Shown: positions 51,633-60,874, counted from the first letter of the stretch. The stretch is DNA of 64,000 nt from Celeribacter baekdonensis B30 (GCF_000299875.1 NZ_AMRK01000010.1:1-64000); one strand, 5' to 3'. The notes: generated from the letters alone by a model not told the origin. Program-made: numbers and translations.

Positions 51633-52333
51633 GCATTTGCTCCAAAATAAGCGTCGATCAAGGCCTGGCGATCCATCTGGGCCGAAAGACCGGACAGTTC
51701 AACATGGCCTTCAAGCAGGCAATAGACGTGATTGGAAACACTCAGTGCCCGGTTCAAATCCTGTTCAACAAGGACAATAGAGGTGCCATGGCCGCTGATT
51801 TCCGGCAGGCTTTTGTAAATTTGATTCACCACAATAGGCGCAAGGCCAAGGGAGATTTCATCCATCAACAACAACCGGGGATTGGCCATCAGGGCCCGGC
51901 CAATCGCGACCATTTGCTGCTCCCCGCCTGACAGATCCAGCCCGCGATTGTTGCGGCGTTTGACCAATTCGGGGAAAAGCGCATACACGCGCTCCACCGT
52001 CCAAAAGCCTTTGCGTTTTGGATAGCTGCCGATGATCAAATTGTCTTCGACCGTGAGGCTTGGGAACAGTTTGCGCCCCTCTGGCACCATCGAAATACCA
52101 AGCCGGGCCAGTTGATGCGCCGAACTGTTTTCAATCGACGTGCCGTCAAAGGACACCCGACCCGTCATCGCCGGAAGCGCGCCACAAATCGTGCGCAGCA
52201 ATGTTGTTTTGCCGGCACCATTGGCCCCGACGATGGCCAAGGTTTCGCCTTCCTCAGCAGCCAAGGAAATTCCGCGAAGGGCCTGAAACAATCCGTATCC
52301 GGCGGATAGGTTTTCAACCTCAAGCAAAGCCAT
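51629..52333 (-). CDS. Branched-chain-type ABC transporter ATP-binding protein (LivF)
   Basis: A 234-residue ATPase: Walker A IVGANGAGKTTLLRT, signature LSGGEQQMVAIGRALM, Walker B LLLMDEISLGLAP, and the LivF-type RLGISMVPEGRKLFPSLTVEDNL. Its ATG overlaps the livG stop (TGATG). Confidence 0.95.
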   Translation of the reverse strand: MALLEVENLSAGYGLFQALRGISLAAEEGETLAIVGANGAGKTTLLRTICGALPAMTGRVSFDGTSIENSSAHQLARLGISMVPEGRKLFPSLTVEDNLIIGSYPKRKGFWTVERVYALFPELVKRRNNRGLDLSGGEQQMVAIGRALMANPRLLLMDEISLGLAPIVVNQIYKSLPEISGHGTSIVLVEQDLNRALSVSNHVYCLLEGHVELSGLSAQMDRQALIDAYFGANA

Positions 52334-53106
52334 CAGCGCACCCCTTCTAAAATCGCATCCTCGCCAAAATAGGCGCGTTTGAAGGCCTCGCCTTCCATCA
52401 CCTCGTCGGGAGTGCCTTCGGCAATCAATTGACCGAAATCCAAGGCAATGAGTCGATCCACGACAGCCACAAGCGCATGCACCACATGCTCAATCCAGAT
52501 GATCGAAACACCTGAGGTACGAATATCTTGGATCAGCACAACAAGGTCGTGGACCTCAAAATCGGTCAAGCCGCCTGCGATTTCATCCAGCAAAAGCACC
52601 TTGGGTTCACAGGCCAGTGCCCGCGACAATTCCAACCGTTTGCGCCCCATCAATGACAACGCTCCGGCCATTTCTTCGTGGCGTTCCAAAAGTCCCGTGC
52701 GCTTGAGCGCGGTGTAGGCCACCTCTTCCGCCGCATCGCCATGATGGCCCCCGCCGTGATAGGCCGCCGTCAAAACGTTTTCCCAAACCGAGATTTGTTC
52801 AAACGGTTGCGGCACTTGCGAGGTCCGCACAATGCCTTGGCGACAGCGTGCGGGTTCGGTCAGCCCGGACATATCGCGCCCGTCATAGAGCACCTGTCCG
52901 GCGCTTGGGGCGGTCGATCCCGCGAGCATTTTCAACAGCGTCGTTTTACCTGCACCGTTCGGACCAAGCACACCAAGCGCCTCACCCGCTGCGAGCGAAA
53001 AGGACACCGCATCATTGACCGTCAAAGCGCCGTAGCGCTTGGTCAGGGCCCGCGCCTCAAGCACGGGTCCCGAGGGAGTAAATACCTCAGTCACAGCACT
53101 TACCAA
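52333..53106 (-). CDS. Branched-chain-type ABC transporter ATP-binding protein (LivG)
   Basis: A 257-residue ATPase: Walker A VLGPNGAGKTTLLKML, LivG insert GIVRTSQVPQPFEQISVWENVL, ALSLMGRKRLELSRAL (divergent signature with MGRKR for SGGQ), Walker B VLLLDEIAGGLTD. The start is uncertain: TTG at 53106 overlaps the binding-protein gene, and a GTG at 53094 is an alternative. Confidence 0.92.
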   Translation of the reverse strand: MVSAVTEVFTPSGPVLEARALTKRYGALTVNDAVSFSLAAGEALGVLGPNGAGKTTLLKMLAGSTAPSAGQVLYDGRDMSGLTEPARCRQGIVRTSQVPQPFEQISVWENVLTAAYHGGGHHGDAAEEVAYTALKRTGLLERHEEMAGALSLMGRKRLELSRALACEPKVLLLDEIAGGLTDFEVHDLVVLIQDIRTSGVSIIWIEHVVHALVAVVDRLIALDFGQLIAEGTPDEVMEGEAFKRAYFGEDAILEGVR

Positions 53107-54389
53107 ACCTTCGGTTCCAAAGTGCCGTTGGTCACAATATCAGGCGCGACATCGTTAAAGGTGCAGACCAATTTAAAGCCCCCCTCACCGTCCGATTGCC
53201 ACTGCCCGCCTGCGACCGGCGTTTTGGCAACGTTTGGCGCCAAAGCGAAATCGCCCCATTTGATATGCCCAACACAGGTGTTCAAATCGGTGGCATTCAT
53301 CGCCGCCACAACGGCCTCGGGAGTCACATCTTCTGTGCGCTTGAGCAGATCCACCGCCACCTCGAACAGGGCATGAACATAGCCTGTGCCTTGCAGCCAT
53401 TGGTTGCCTGTGCCCTCCATGTAAGCGGCACAAAGCATCTCGGTCGATTGGCCGGTGAGCGACGACACATAGGGGTATTGTGGCCCCCAATAATATTCAC
53501 CGGAAAGGTTTTCACCCAAACCATCCGGGAAACTTTCAACACCTTTTGGAGTCAAAGCAGCTTTGGCCACAGTGACGAATTTCGGCGTGTAGCCCATCTG
53601 TTTGGCCTGTGTCATGAAGGTCGCCAAGTCAGGTGGAAGCATGACACCAGTGACGATTTCGACCCCTGCGGATTTGAACGCATTGATCTCGGCGGAGAAA
53701 TCATCCTTCAGGTTTTGGTAGCGGCCCGGATCGACAAGGGTATAGCCAGCCTCAGACAGAGCGGGCGGAAAACCCAGATTCGGATCGGCAAAAGCGATCC
53801 CATCCGGGTCGTTTGGCCAAAGCGCGCCGACGACTTTATTCGTTTCTAATCCGGCCCAAAGGCCAAAATATACCGCCAAAAGATCCTCAGACCCCCAGAA
53901 GAAGTGGTTGGTGTAGGTAAAGCTTTTCTCCATTGGCGCACCACCGCGGCCAAAGTACCAGGACTGCCATGGGGTGGCCGCAGAGAGGCATGGAACGCCG
54001 TTGAGTTCACACAGGTCCGCAACCGGGTTGGTCGTATCCGGTGTGGACCCGACGAGCACAAGATCGACCTCATCTTGGTAGATCAAATCGGAGGCCATAT
54101 CGCCCGCCCGGTTCGGATCAGACTGCGTGTCCTTTTCGATGATCTCGATGTCGAGCGCCCCTGCCGCCGTCTCAAGTTTACCGCCCAACGTATCCCGCAC
54201 GGCGTCAATGACAAAGCCGTCACTTTCAGAGATTTGACTCAACGCGCCGGAGCGCGGAGAGACATACCCAACCCGCAAGGTGCCCCCCGCGGCATGGGCA
54301 CGGCGGGCAGACACGATCGACGGCGCAAACAGGGTTGCCGCTGCGGTGGATTTAATCAGGTGACGACGATTCATGGTGAGCTTTGTCAT
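53100..54389 (-). CDS. Branched-chain-type ABC transporter substrate-binding protein (LivK)
   Basis: A 429-residue periplasmic binding protein. The N-terminus has NRRHLIKSTAAATLFAPSIVSARRAHA, a twin-arginine-like signal. The mature part opens TLRVGYVSPRSGALSQISES and has type-I binding-fold motifs such as VDLVLVGSTPDTTNPVADLC and EIVTGVMLPPDLATFMTQAKQ. ATG at 54389 follows AAGGA. It is the amide/amino-acid/aromatic subgroup; the ligand cannot be told from sequence. First transporter gene, 25 bases after the GMC dehydrogenase gene. Confidence 0.92.
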   Translation of the reverse strand: MTKLTMNRRHLIKSTAAATLFAPSIVSARRAHAAGGTLRVGYVSPRSGALSQISESDGFVIDAVRDTLGGKLETAAGALDIEIIEKDTQSDPNRAGDMASDLIYQDEVDLVLVGSTPDTTNPVADLCELNGVPCLSAATPWQSWYFGRGGAPMEKSFTYTNHFFWGSEDLLAVYFGLWAGLETNKVVGALWPNDPDGIAFADPNLGFPPALSEAGYTLVDPGRYQNLKDDFSAEINAFKSAGVEIVTGVMLPPDLATFMTQAKQMGYTPKFVTVAKAALTPKGVESFPDGLGENLSGEYYWGPQYPYVSSLTGQSTEMLCAAYMEGTGNQWLQGTGYVHALFEVAVDLLKRTEDVTPEAVVAAMNATDLNTCVGHIKWGDFALAPNVAKTPVAGGQWQSDGEGGFKLVCTFNDVAPDIVTNGTLEPKVW

Positions 54390-54414
54390 GTTGAATATCC
54401 TTGGAACACACGGT

Positions 54415-55992
54415 TCAAACGCTGGCACAGACGTTGAACTTGATAAGATCAGCGCATTTTTCGCCGATCATGATGGCCGGAGCATTGGTGTTGCCGGACG
54501 GCACGGCGGGCATGATCGAGGCGTCCGCCACACGCAGCCCTTTGACGCCATAGACCCGCAATTCAGGGTCGACGACCGACATGGCCGAGGTGCCCATGGC
54601 GCAGGTGCCAACCTGATGGTGATAGCTGCCTACGAAAGAGCGGGCATACTCTGCCAACGCTTCATCCGTTTGCACTTCCGGCCCCGGATAGACCTCGCGC
54701 GTCACCCAGTCTTTGAGCGCAGGCTGAGAGGTGAGATCGCGAATTTGCTTCATCGAGGTGACGAGGCAATCAACGTCATATTGGGTCGACAAAAGATTTG
54801 GATCGAGCGCGACAGGGTCGTTGATCGACGCCCCGGTCAACCGCATCTCACCACGCGACGTTGGACGAATGCCCGCAGCGTGGAGCGTGAAGGCATTCAT
54901 CGGCCCCTCCTGCCCCGGCGCATAGGCGGGCACCGAGAAAAACAGCGGCTGAAGGTCCGGCACCGCCATGTCGGGATGCGATTTGGTGAACATATGCACC
55001 TGCATCGGTGGCAGGTTCGGGTCGGTCGGGAACGGGTAGTCCGGCTTACTCTCATAGACCATCGGCAGGAAGGTGTGGTCATGCAGGTTCTGGCCCACGC
55101 CCGGCAGATCACAGATGCAACCAATGCCATGTTCGGCCAAGTGCTCTTTCGGACCGATCCCTGAGAGCATGAGGATTTTCGGGCTTTCCAAAGTCCCCGC
55201 AGAAAGCACCACCTCTTTGGCGGCATTGAGCGTGACCGACCCCGTAGCCGTGGCAAGTCGAACCCCGGTGACAACGCCCTCAGAGATCAAGACCTTCTCG
55301 GCCCGCGCGCCGCTCATCACCGTCAGATTGGCGCGGTTGTGGATCGGGTCGATATAACCCGCCGCCGTTGAGGCGCGCCTACCTTCTTTGATGTTGAACT
55401 GGATGCGCGAAATACCGTCAGTGGTCTCACCATTGTAATCTTCGTTATAGGGAATGCCTGCTTCGACACCGGCTTTGACCAAAGCCTGCATCACCGGGTG
55501 CGGCTCGTAGTCCTTGATCACACGTAGCGGTCCACCAGTGGCACGATAGTCATCCGCACCGCCTTCAAAATCTTCGATTTTCTTGAAATACGGCAGGACA
55601 GATTTCCAATCCCAACCATAATTGCCCTGAAGCGACCAAGCGTCATAATCCGCCTTGTGCCCGCGGACATAGATCATGCCGTTCATCGACGAACAGCCGC
55701 CCATGACCTTGCCCCGTGGCCAATAGACTTGGCGGTTTCCGGCATGTTTTTGCGGCACCGTCGAAAAGCCCCAATCGTAATCGGAAAACCAAATGTCGAT
55801 CACCCGCAGCGGGGTGGAGACCATATCGGGCGTGTCACCGTGACCTGCTTCCACCAGAAGGACGGAAACCGCAGGGTCCTCGGACAGGCGCGCGGCGATC
55901 ACGCAGCCGGCGGACCCGGCACCACAGATGATATAATCAAATGTTTTGCCGTTCAGATCGGCGGAGAGCTGAGGATAGGTATGGGCATTCAT
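54415..55992 (-). CDS. GMC-family FAD alcohol/choline dehydrogenase
   Basis: A 525-residue GMC oxidoreductase: FAD fold DYIICGAGSAGCVIAARLSED, GMC signature 1 around PRGKVMGGCSSMNGMIYVRG, signature 2 GTLESPKILMLSGIGP, and catalytic His/Asn in YHHQVGTCAMG and PSGNTNAPAIMIGEK. It oxidises a primary alcohol to aldehyde, passing electrons to the respiratory chain. ATG at 55992 is set by the family N-terminus; the frame opens at 56079. The aldehyde dehydrogenase gene lies 243 bases upstream, suggesting consecutive steps. Confidence 0.93.
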   Translation of the reverse strand: MNAHTYPQLSADLNGKTFDYIICGAGSAGCVIAARLSEDPAVSVLLVEAGHGDTPDMVSTPLRVIDIWFSDYDWGFSTVPQKHAGNRQVYWPRGKVMGGCSSMNGMIYVRGHKADYDAWSLQGNYGWDWKSVLPYFKKIEDFEGGADDYRATGGPLRVIKDYEPHPVMQALVKAGVEAGIPYNEDYNGETTDGISRIQFNIKEGRRASTAAGYIDPIHNRANLTVMSGARAEKVLISEGVVTGVRLATATGSVTLNAAKEVVLSAGTLESPKILMLSGIGPKEHLAEHGIGCICDLPGVGQNLHDHTFLPMVYESKPDYPFPTDPNLPPMQVHMFTKSHPDMAVPDLQPLFFSVPAYAPGQEGPMNAFTLHAAGIRPTSRGEMRLTGASINDPVALDPNLLSTQYDVDCLVTSMKQIRDLTSQPALKDWVTREVYPGPEVQTDEALAEYARSFVGSYHHQVGTCAMGTSAMSVVDPELRVYGVKGLRVADASIMPAVPSGNTNAPAIMIGEKCADLIKFNVCASV

Positions 55993-56235
55993 GGGGAGAT
56001 GAGCCTCTTGGCAATGGACAAAGAAAGAGCGGTTCGTGCCAGCGGTGCCGACACGAGGGAGGGAGCTTTGCAGTGACAAGGAAGGCGTCCGACCGAGGGT
56101 ACATCTCGATCTTCAGATCATTCCTCTCTGTTGTCGCGACCCCTCTATGGCGGGGGCTTCGCGGGGTAAGCTGCGTGTCAGACACACAGGATCTTTAGGC
56201 CCTGCCCCTCGGGGAAAGGGACAGGGCCATGCAGT
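55993..56235. promoter_or_regulatory. Gap with hairpin between ALDH and GMC genes
   Basis: 243-base gap. GGCCCTG (56198-56204) and CAGGGCC (56222-56228), with the additional inner pairs CCCT/AGGG, form a strong stem just past the aldehyde dehydrogenase stop. No T-run follows on the minus strand, so it may be a processing or partial-termination site. The remaining stretch could hold a second promoter for the GMC/Liv genes; nothing else is recognised. Confidence 0.5.
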
Positions 56236-57747
56236 CTACGCGGGATACGCCACGCAAACCGATTTCGTTTCGAGATAATTCTCAAGTGCGCCTGCGCCAT
56301 GTTCACGGCCTACACCCGATTGTTTAAAGCCACCAAAGGGCATGTTTTGATCGGGGATGTTGTGGGCATTGACCCAAACTGTTCCGGCTTTGAGTTTCGG
56401 CACGTAGCGCATGACTTTGTTGACATCCGTGGTCCAAATCGACGCGCCAAGCCCATAGATCGTATCGTTGGCCATGGTCATCGCCTCATCGGCGTCGCCA
56501 AACGGCGTGACTGAGATCACCGGACCAAACACCTCTTGCTGCATGATCGCCATGTCTTGAGTGGTTTCGGTAAAAATCTGCGGCGCAACGTAATAGCCCT
56601 CATTCGGGGCTGCCCCGTTGAGAATTGGCTTTGCGCCTTGCTCGATCGCTTTGGAAATACAGGCTTTGACATGGGCCTGATGTTTGGCTGAGACCAGCGG
56701 ATTGATCATATTGCCCGGGTTCATCCCAGAACCAATCGGCAGGCTCCCGGCAATGGCCGCAATGATGTCGAGCGCCTTTTCGTAGATGCCTTTTTGGATA
56801 TAAAGCCGCGTGCCCGAGGTGCAGGTTTGGCCGGAATTGAACATCGTGCCGATGCCGATTGCCGGGCCCAACAGATCAAGATCCATATCGTCGAACATAA
56901 CCATCGGGGCTTTGCCGCCCAATTCCAATGTCACCGGCTTCATGTCTTTCATCGCCTGAATGCCAATGAGTTTTCCGGTCGCGGTGGACCCCGTAAAGGT
57001 GACTTTATCGACCCCAGGATGCGCCACCAAAGGCGCGCCCACGTCCGAACCGGTGCCGGTAATGACATTGACCGTCCCCTCAGGGAACCCGGCCTCAAGG
57101 CAAAGTTTCGCCAGATACATCGAGGTCAGCGGTGTTTCCTCGGCAGGCTTCAACACCACGGTACAGCCCGCCGCCAATGCAGGTGCGATTTTCCAGACGG
57201 CCATGTTGAGCGGGAAATTCCACGGCGTCACCGCCGCAACCACGCCGACGGCTTCTTTGCGGGTCTGCGCTTGGTATTTTGTGCCCTCGGGGATGGCGAT
57301 GGACACGTCAAAGGTCTGACCATAAATCTTGGTCGCCCAACCGGCCATATAGCGGATGTATTCGGCGGAGGATTGCACCTCGATGAGACGTGAAATCATC
57401 ACGTTCTTACCGTTTTCCAAGGTCTCGATCTGGGCCAACTCTTCGCCGTTCTCCTCGATGATATCCGCGAGTTTGAGCATCAGGGATTGACGCGCCATGG
57501 CGCTCATGTTGGACCAAGGGCCTTCAAAGGCCGTGCGAGCGGCAGCCACTGCCGCATTGACATCTTCGACACCACCTGCGGGCACCTGAGCGATTTCTCC
57601 ACCTGTTGCCGGATCGTAGACAGCAAAGGTTTGGCCGGAAAGCGCCTCGCAGCTTTGGCCGCCCACGACCATCTTAGGCACGCTCAAAAAGTCGGCGACA
57701 GCCGGGAGGATAGCCTCCACTGCGCTGTCTGGCACAGCAATTTTCAT
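56236..57747 (-). CDS. NAD(P)-dependent aldehyde dehydrogenase
   Basis: A 503-residue ALDH. Rossmann and substrate motifs are VTPWNFPLNMAVWKIAPALAAGC, FTGSTATGKLI, catalytic Glu in TLELGGKAP, catalytic Cys in MFNSGQTCTSGTRL, and the C-terminal PFGGFKQSGVGREHG. Oxidises an aldehyde to the acid. First gene of the long leftward run. Its promoter region carries repeated GTTAACGT elements. Likely partner of the GMC dehydrogenase downstream. Confidence 0.95.
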   Translation of the reverse strand: MKIAVPDSAVEAILPAVADFLSVPKMVVGGQSCEALSGQTFAVYDPATGGEIAQVPAGGVEDVNAAVAAARTAFEGPWSNMSAMARQSLMLKLADIIEENGEELAQIETLENGKNVMISRLIEVQSSAEYIRYMAGWATKIYGQTFDVSIAIPEGTKYQAQTRKEAVGVVAAVTPWNFPLNMAVWKIAPALAAGCTVVLKPAEETPLTSMYLAKLCLEAGFPEGTVNVITGTGSDVGAPLVAHPGVDKVTFTGSTATGKLIGIQAMKDMKPVTLELGGKAPMVMFDDMDLDLLGPAIGIGTMFNSGQTCTSGTRLYIQKGIYEKALDIIAAIAGSLPIGSGMNPGNMINPLVSAKHQAHVKACISKAIEQGAKPILNGAAPNEGYYVAPQIFTETTQDMAIMQQEVFGPVISVTPFGDADEAMTMANDTIYGLGASIWTTDVNKVMRYVPKLKAGTVWVNAHNIPDQNMPFGGFKQSGVGREHGAGALENYLETKSVCVAYPA

Positions 57748-58143
57748 TTTTGACCTCCAAGGGGTGCGTTGTGCGTTATTTCGCCAGCGATTGAATCTCT
57801 GGCTTTTGCGTTATTGTTAACGTGAAACTTGACGCAACTGACTCGCCCTGTCAAATTTAAATGAAAGTTAACGTAAAAATTGGTGAATTTTTAAACGGCA
57901 AAATGGGTCTATGTCTACAATAACCACTTAGAGAAAAGTGGGCTCCGTTGATATTGCACGCATAAAGTTCACCGAACCCAAGCGCAAAATCCGCGAAATG
58001 GGCATAGGTGTTAAAAGGGGGATGGGCCGGTCGATGCTCTGCGCATGACAGGCATGATGATGTGGGCCATTCACCGCACGCGGACCGGTGCAGGCACATA
58101 TCTGCGCCAAGGCCGGGATCGAGTTGTGGACTTCGTCCCGCAG
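57748..58143. promoter_or_regulatory. ALDH promoter region with GTTAACGT repeats
   Basis: 396-base gap. GTTAACGT occurs twice as direct repeats (57816-57823 and 57867-57874), both followed by an A-rich run (GAAACTT and AAAAATT). These are likely binding sites of an unlinked regulator of the downstream run. The part 57930-58143 has no gene I can support, nor a clear terminator for ubiV. Confidence 0.45.
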
Positions 58144-59055
58144 TCAGACCGGTGCCGCCATGGCGATCCGCCGGTAGCCCGCCGCACCATGGTAGAAGCC
58201 ATTGCTGAGGCGCGCATCACCGCTCAGCGCCGCGAGGCGCGCGTCTGCTTCGCTCATCGACAGCCTGCCGTCCACCGCGTCGCGAAACACCTGCGCCACC
58301 GCAACCATGTCCACCCTCTGCGGCATCAGCCGAAGATGGGTGACCCTGTCGGCCACCAGTTGCGGGGTTTCGGGCAACAGGTCAAGATAACTCTCAGACT
58401 GGGTCTGAATGCCGTTCACCCGCAGGATTGGCTGATCATCACGGCTGCGCAGTGGCATACCGTCGGGATCTTCTTCGCAGACGAACTGGCAATTGTCCTT
58501 GGTCCGGCCATGGGCGCGGGCGTGGTAGCAGCGCGCTGAGACGGCGAGTGAGACGCGGCCAAAGACCTGTACCTCAACACCAAGCCCCAAATCGTTTGCG
58601 GCACGCGCCGCGACGGCGATGGCCGGGGCTGGCATTTCGGACGGCAGGCAGACATGGGTCGCGCCCCGTGCGGCCATCCATCCGATGGTTGCCTCGTTAT
58701 AGGCGTTCATGAACGGACCGATGCGGTGCGGGCGCCGACCCCGCGCAAAGAGGCCCGCCGCATTGTTGATTTCGATCTCAGGCGCGTCGATCCCTGCCAG
58801 ATCGTCGGTCGCCTTGCGCTCGCGTTTAAGCATGACTTCGGCCAGCGTGGACAAGATCACCCGCTTGCCCGCCCGCTCCAGCCGGTCGATCGTGGCGGGC
58901 AGTTCGGCCTCGTGAAAGGGCGCGCGCTTGGAACAGATCACTTCGCCCAGATAGACGTCGTCCACCGGGGCCTCGTCAGCGATGCGGGCATAAAAGTCGC
59001 TCCGCGCCTCGGCGGACCAGTGATAGGCGATGGGGCCGAGTGTCAATTTCGTCAT
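58144..59055 (-). CDS. ubiV: O2-independent ubiquinone biosynthesis protein UbiV (U32 family)
   Basis: A 303-residue U32-family protein starting MTKLTLGPIAYHW (ATG at 59055; the frame opens at 59070). The four cysteines expected for its 4Fe-4S cluster are present: Cys41 (GEVICSKRAP), Cys176, Cys189 and Cys193 (SARCYHARAHG ... DNCQFVCEEDPDG). UbiV works with UbiU in the anaerobic hydroxylation steps of ubiquinone synthesis. Five bases after ubiU. Confidence 0.93.
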   Translation of the reverse strand: MTKLTLGPIAYHWSAEARSDFYARIADEAPVDDVYLGEVICSKRAPFHEAELPATIDRLERAGKRVILSTLAEVMLKRERKATDDLAGIDAPEIEINNAAGLFARGRRPHRIGPFMNAYNEATIGWMAARGATHVCLPSEMPAPAIAVAARAANDLGLGVEVQVFGRVSLAVSARCYHARAHGRTKDNCQFVCEEDPDGMPLRSRDDQPILRVNGIQTQSESYLDLLPETPQLVADRVTHLRLMPQRVDMVAVAQVFRDAVDGRLSMSEADARLAALSGDARLSNGFYHGAAGYRRIAMAAPV

Positions 59056-59060
59056 GTTGG

Positions 59061-60059
59061 TCACCGCCATTTCTTTGTTTCGAAGGCACCTTGGGTCTGC
59101 TTCTGCCCCTCGGTCAGCGCGAGAAGATCCGCGATATTCGCCTTGCGCCCCGCCTTGATATCATCCACCGCCGCACGAAAGGCCCGCACAACACCCCGGA
59201 CATAGCTTTTCGACCGCTGTCGTCCCTCAATCTTGAAGGCATGGACCCCGGCGTCAATCAACTCGGGCAGCAACCGCGAGAGATTCAGGCTCACCGGCTC
59301 CTCAAAGGCATAGTACCCCTCGGGTCGGTGCGGCGCAGTGTAGCGCCCCTTGCAGATCGTGGGATACCCGGCCTTCTCGTCTGGACCGAACCGGTCGATG
59401 GTGAACCCCGCAAGCTGCGAAGACATCGACCCATCGGCATCGCGCACATATTCCACGTCCGAGGCGGGCGAGCAGACACCGTCCATGTTCGTCGATTGCC
59501 CGGTGAGATAATTCGTCAGGCTGCACCGTCCCTCGACCATCAAACCATGGTTCCCAAAGATGAAGGTCTCGATCTCACAGGGGATTTCCTTGCGGATCTG
59601 GCGGATTTCTGGGATCGTCAGAATACGCGGCAAAACCACGCGCTTTACCCCGAAACTTTCGCAATAGTAGCGGATCGCCTCGGGCGACGAGGCAGCAGCC
59701 TGTACCGACAAGTGCAGCCGCACCTGCGGGTGAGCATGGGCGATGTAATCGGCCACGCCCATGTCGGCGACGATAAAGGCATCCACACCCAACCGAGCGC
59801 CGGTATCCGCCGCATGCCGCCACAGATCCAGCTTGCCGGCGGGCGGATATGTATTGAGCGCCAACAGAACCTTCGTGCCGTGGGCATGAGCATAGACGAC
59901 CGATGCGGCAAGCTCGTCAGGCGTGAGATTCAGGCCCGGAAAGTTGCGCGCGTTGGTCGCATCCTGAAACCCACAATAAACGGCGTCGGCACCCGCATCC
60001 ACGGCCGTCCGCAGCGCGGCGGGGGTGCCAGCGGGGCAGATCAGTTCGGCAAGGCTCAT
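59061..60059 (-). CDS. ubiU: O2-independent ubiquinone biosynthesis protein UbiU (U32 family)
   Basis: A 332-residue U32-family protein from the ATG at 60059 (SLAELICPAGTPAALRTAVDAGADAVYCG), with GGAG eight bases upstream. Cluster ligands Cys179 (EGRCSL), Cys196 (GVCSPA) and Cys236 (TICKGRY) are present. The position of the first E. coli ligand is Gly172 (IFGNHGLMVEG). It overlaps ubiT by one base (TAATG). Forms the UbiUV complex for anaerobic ring hydroxylation. Confidence 0.93.
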   Translation of the reverse strand: MSLAELICPAGTPAALRTAVDAGADAVYCGFQDATNARNFPGLNLTPDELAASVVYAHAHGTKVLLALNTYPPAGKLDLWRHAADTGARLGVDAFIVADMGVADYIAHAHPQVRLHLSVQAAASSPEAIRYYCESFGVKRVVLPRILTIPEIRQIRKEIPCEIETFIFGNHGLMVEGRCSLTNYLTGQSTNMDGVCSPASDVEYVRDADGSMSSQLAGFTIDRFGPDEKAGYPTICKGRYTAPHRPEGYYAFEEPVSLNLSRLLPELIDAGVHAFKIEGRQRSKSYVRGVVRAFRAAVDDIKAGRKANIADLLALTEGQKQTQGAFETKKWR

Positions 60060-60589
60060 TATATGCACTCCTGTCCTTTGGTGTCGTTGAGATAGGCCCG
60101 CCGCAGCCGTGCGAGCATGGCCCGCCCCGGCGCTCCAAACATCGCCGCCGTTTCTTCGGCCAGAGACCCGTCGATATCGTCGAGCGCATTCCGCAGCCGC
60201 ACCACGGCCTCGGTGTCGCCGCTCACCTCCAGATCGCGCGAAAAAAAGGCTGCGTCGCCGTCCTGTTCGGCATCGACCAACTCCAGCAGCAACAAAAACC
60301 GCCCCCGGATCGCGGCACCCGTGTGCGGTGCGGCATCACGCGGCACGGCGCGGAACACCAGCGCCTCTGGATCAGGGCGCAGGTGCAGCGCGAAAGGCAG
60401 TTCCACCGGGTCGATCAGGAAATCGGTCGTCTGGTGTGGCCCAAGCCGCGCAAAGAGCGACGGGTGCCGCGCGGCAGTCCGATGGACAACGCGGGACAGA
60501 AACGGCTGTATCAGCACACAGGCCAGCCGCGCGGCGGCGGTCCGTCCGGGGCCCGGAGGGCGGGTATTGACATCTGCATGGATGCTCAT
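60059..60589 (-). CDS. ubiT: Ubiquinone anaerobic biosynthesis accessory factor UbiT (SCP2 domain)
   Basis: A 176-residue SCP2 lipid-binding-domain protein, LDP-rich core PVELPFALHLRPDPEALVFRAVP and GRFLLLLELVDAEQDGDAAFFSRDLEVSGDTEAVVRLRNALDD, typical of UbiT. It is thought to bind prenylated quinone precursors for UbiUV. First gene of ubiTUV; TAATG overlap with ubiU. Confidence 0.9.
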   Translation of the reverse strand: MSIHADVNTRPPGPGRTAAARLACVLIQPFLSRVVHRTAARHPSLFARLGPHQTTDFLIDPVELPFALHLRPDPEALVFRAVPRDAAPHTGAAIRGRFLLLLELVDAEQDGDAAFFSRDLEVSGDTEAVVRLRNALDDIDGSLAEETAAMFGAPGRAMLARLRRAYLNDTKGQECI

Positions 60590-60874
60590 GATCAGGGGGT
60601 CCGTTCTGCAAGCAACCCGGTCTTGGTCACGATCTTGGTCGCGATCTTGGTCTCCGTCACGATCAGGTCAAGCGGGATGCCATGGGGTTGTGGGTGATGG
60701 GAGTGCGGATGAATTGTGGTCACCTGCCGCGGACTACGCAATACCGGTGACACCGGGCTTTGGACGCCGTGCCGCCAGCTTGGGCAGACGTCACCGGGTC
60801 GCCGAAAACCATGGCGGATAGCGCGCGCGCCCCGCGTCCCTGCGTCGAAACGCGTGCCAGCGTCATCATTGCCC
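60590..60874. promoter_or_regulatory. Gap upstream of ubiT with 12-bp tandem repeat
   Basis: 285-base gap between the hemerythrin gene and ubiT. Three near-identical 12-base units beginning TCTTGGTC (60621-60656: TCTTGGTCACGA, TCTTGGTCGCGA, TCTTGGTCTCCG) lie 32 bases upstream of ubiT. No FNR-type TTGAT-N4-ATCAA box is seen. An ORF across the gap (60592-60942) has no ribosome site and low-complexity sequence, so I do not call it. Confidence 0.4.
60621..60656. repeat. 12-bp tandem repeat, three copies
   Basis: Units TCTTGGTCACGA, TCTTGGTCGCGA and TCTTGGTCTCCG in direct tandem, differing at two to four positions. They sit in the 5' leader or promoter of ubiT. May be slippage-generated or a multi-copy binding site. 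Confidence 0.6.
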
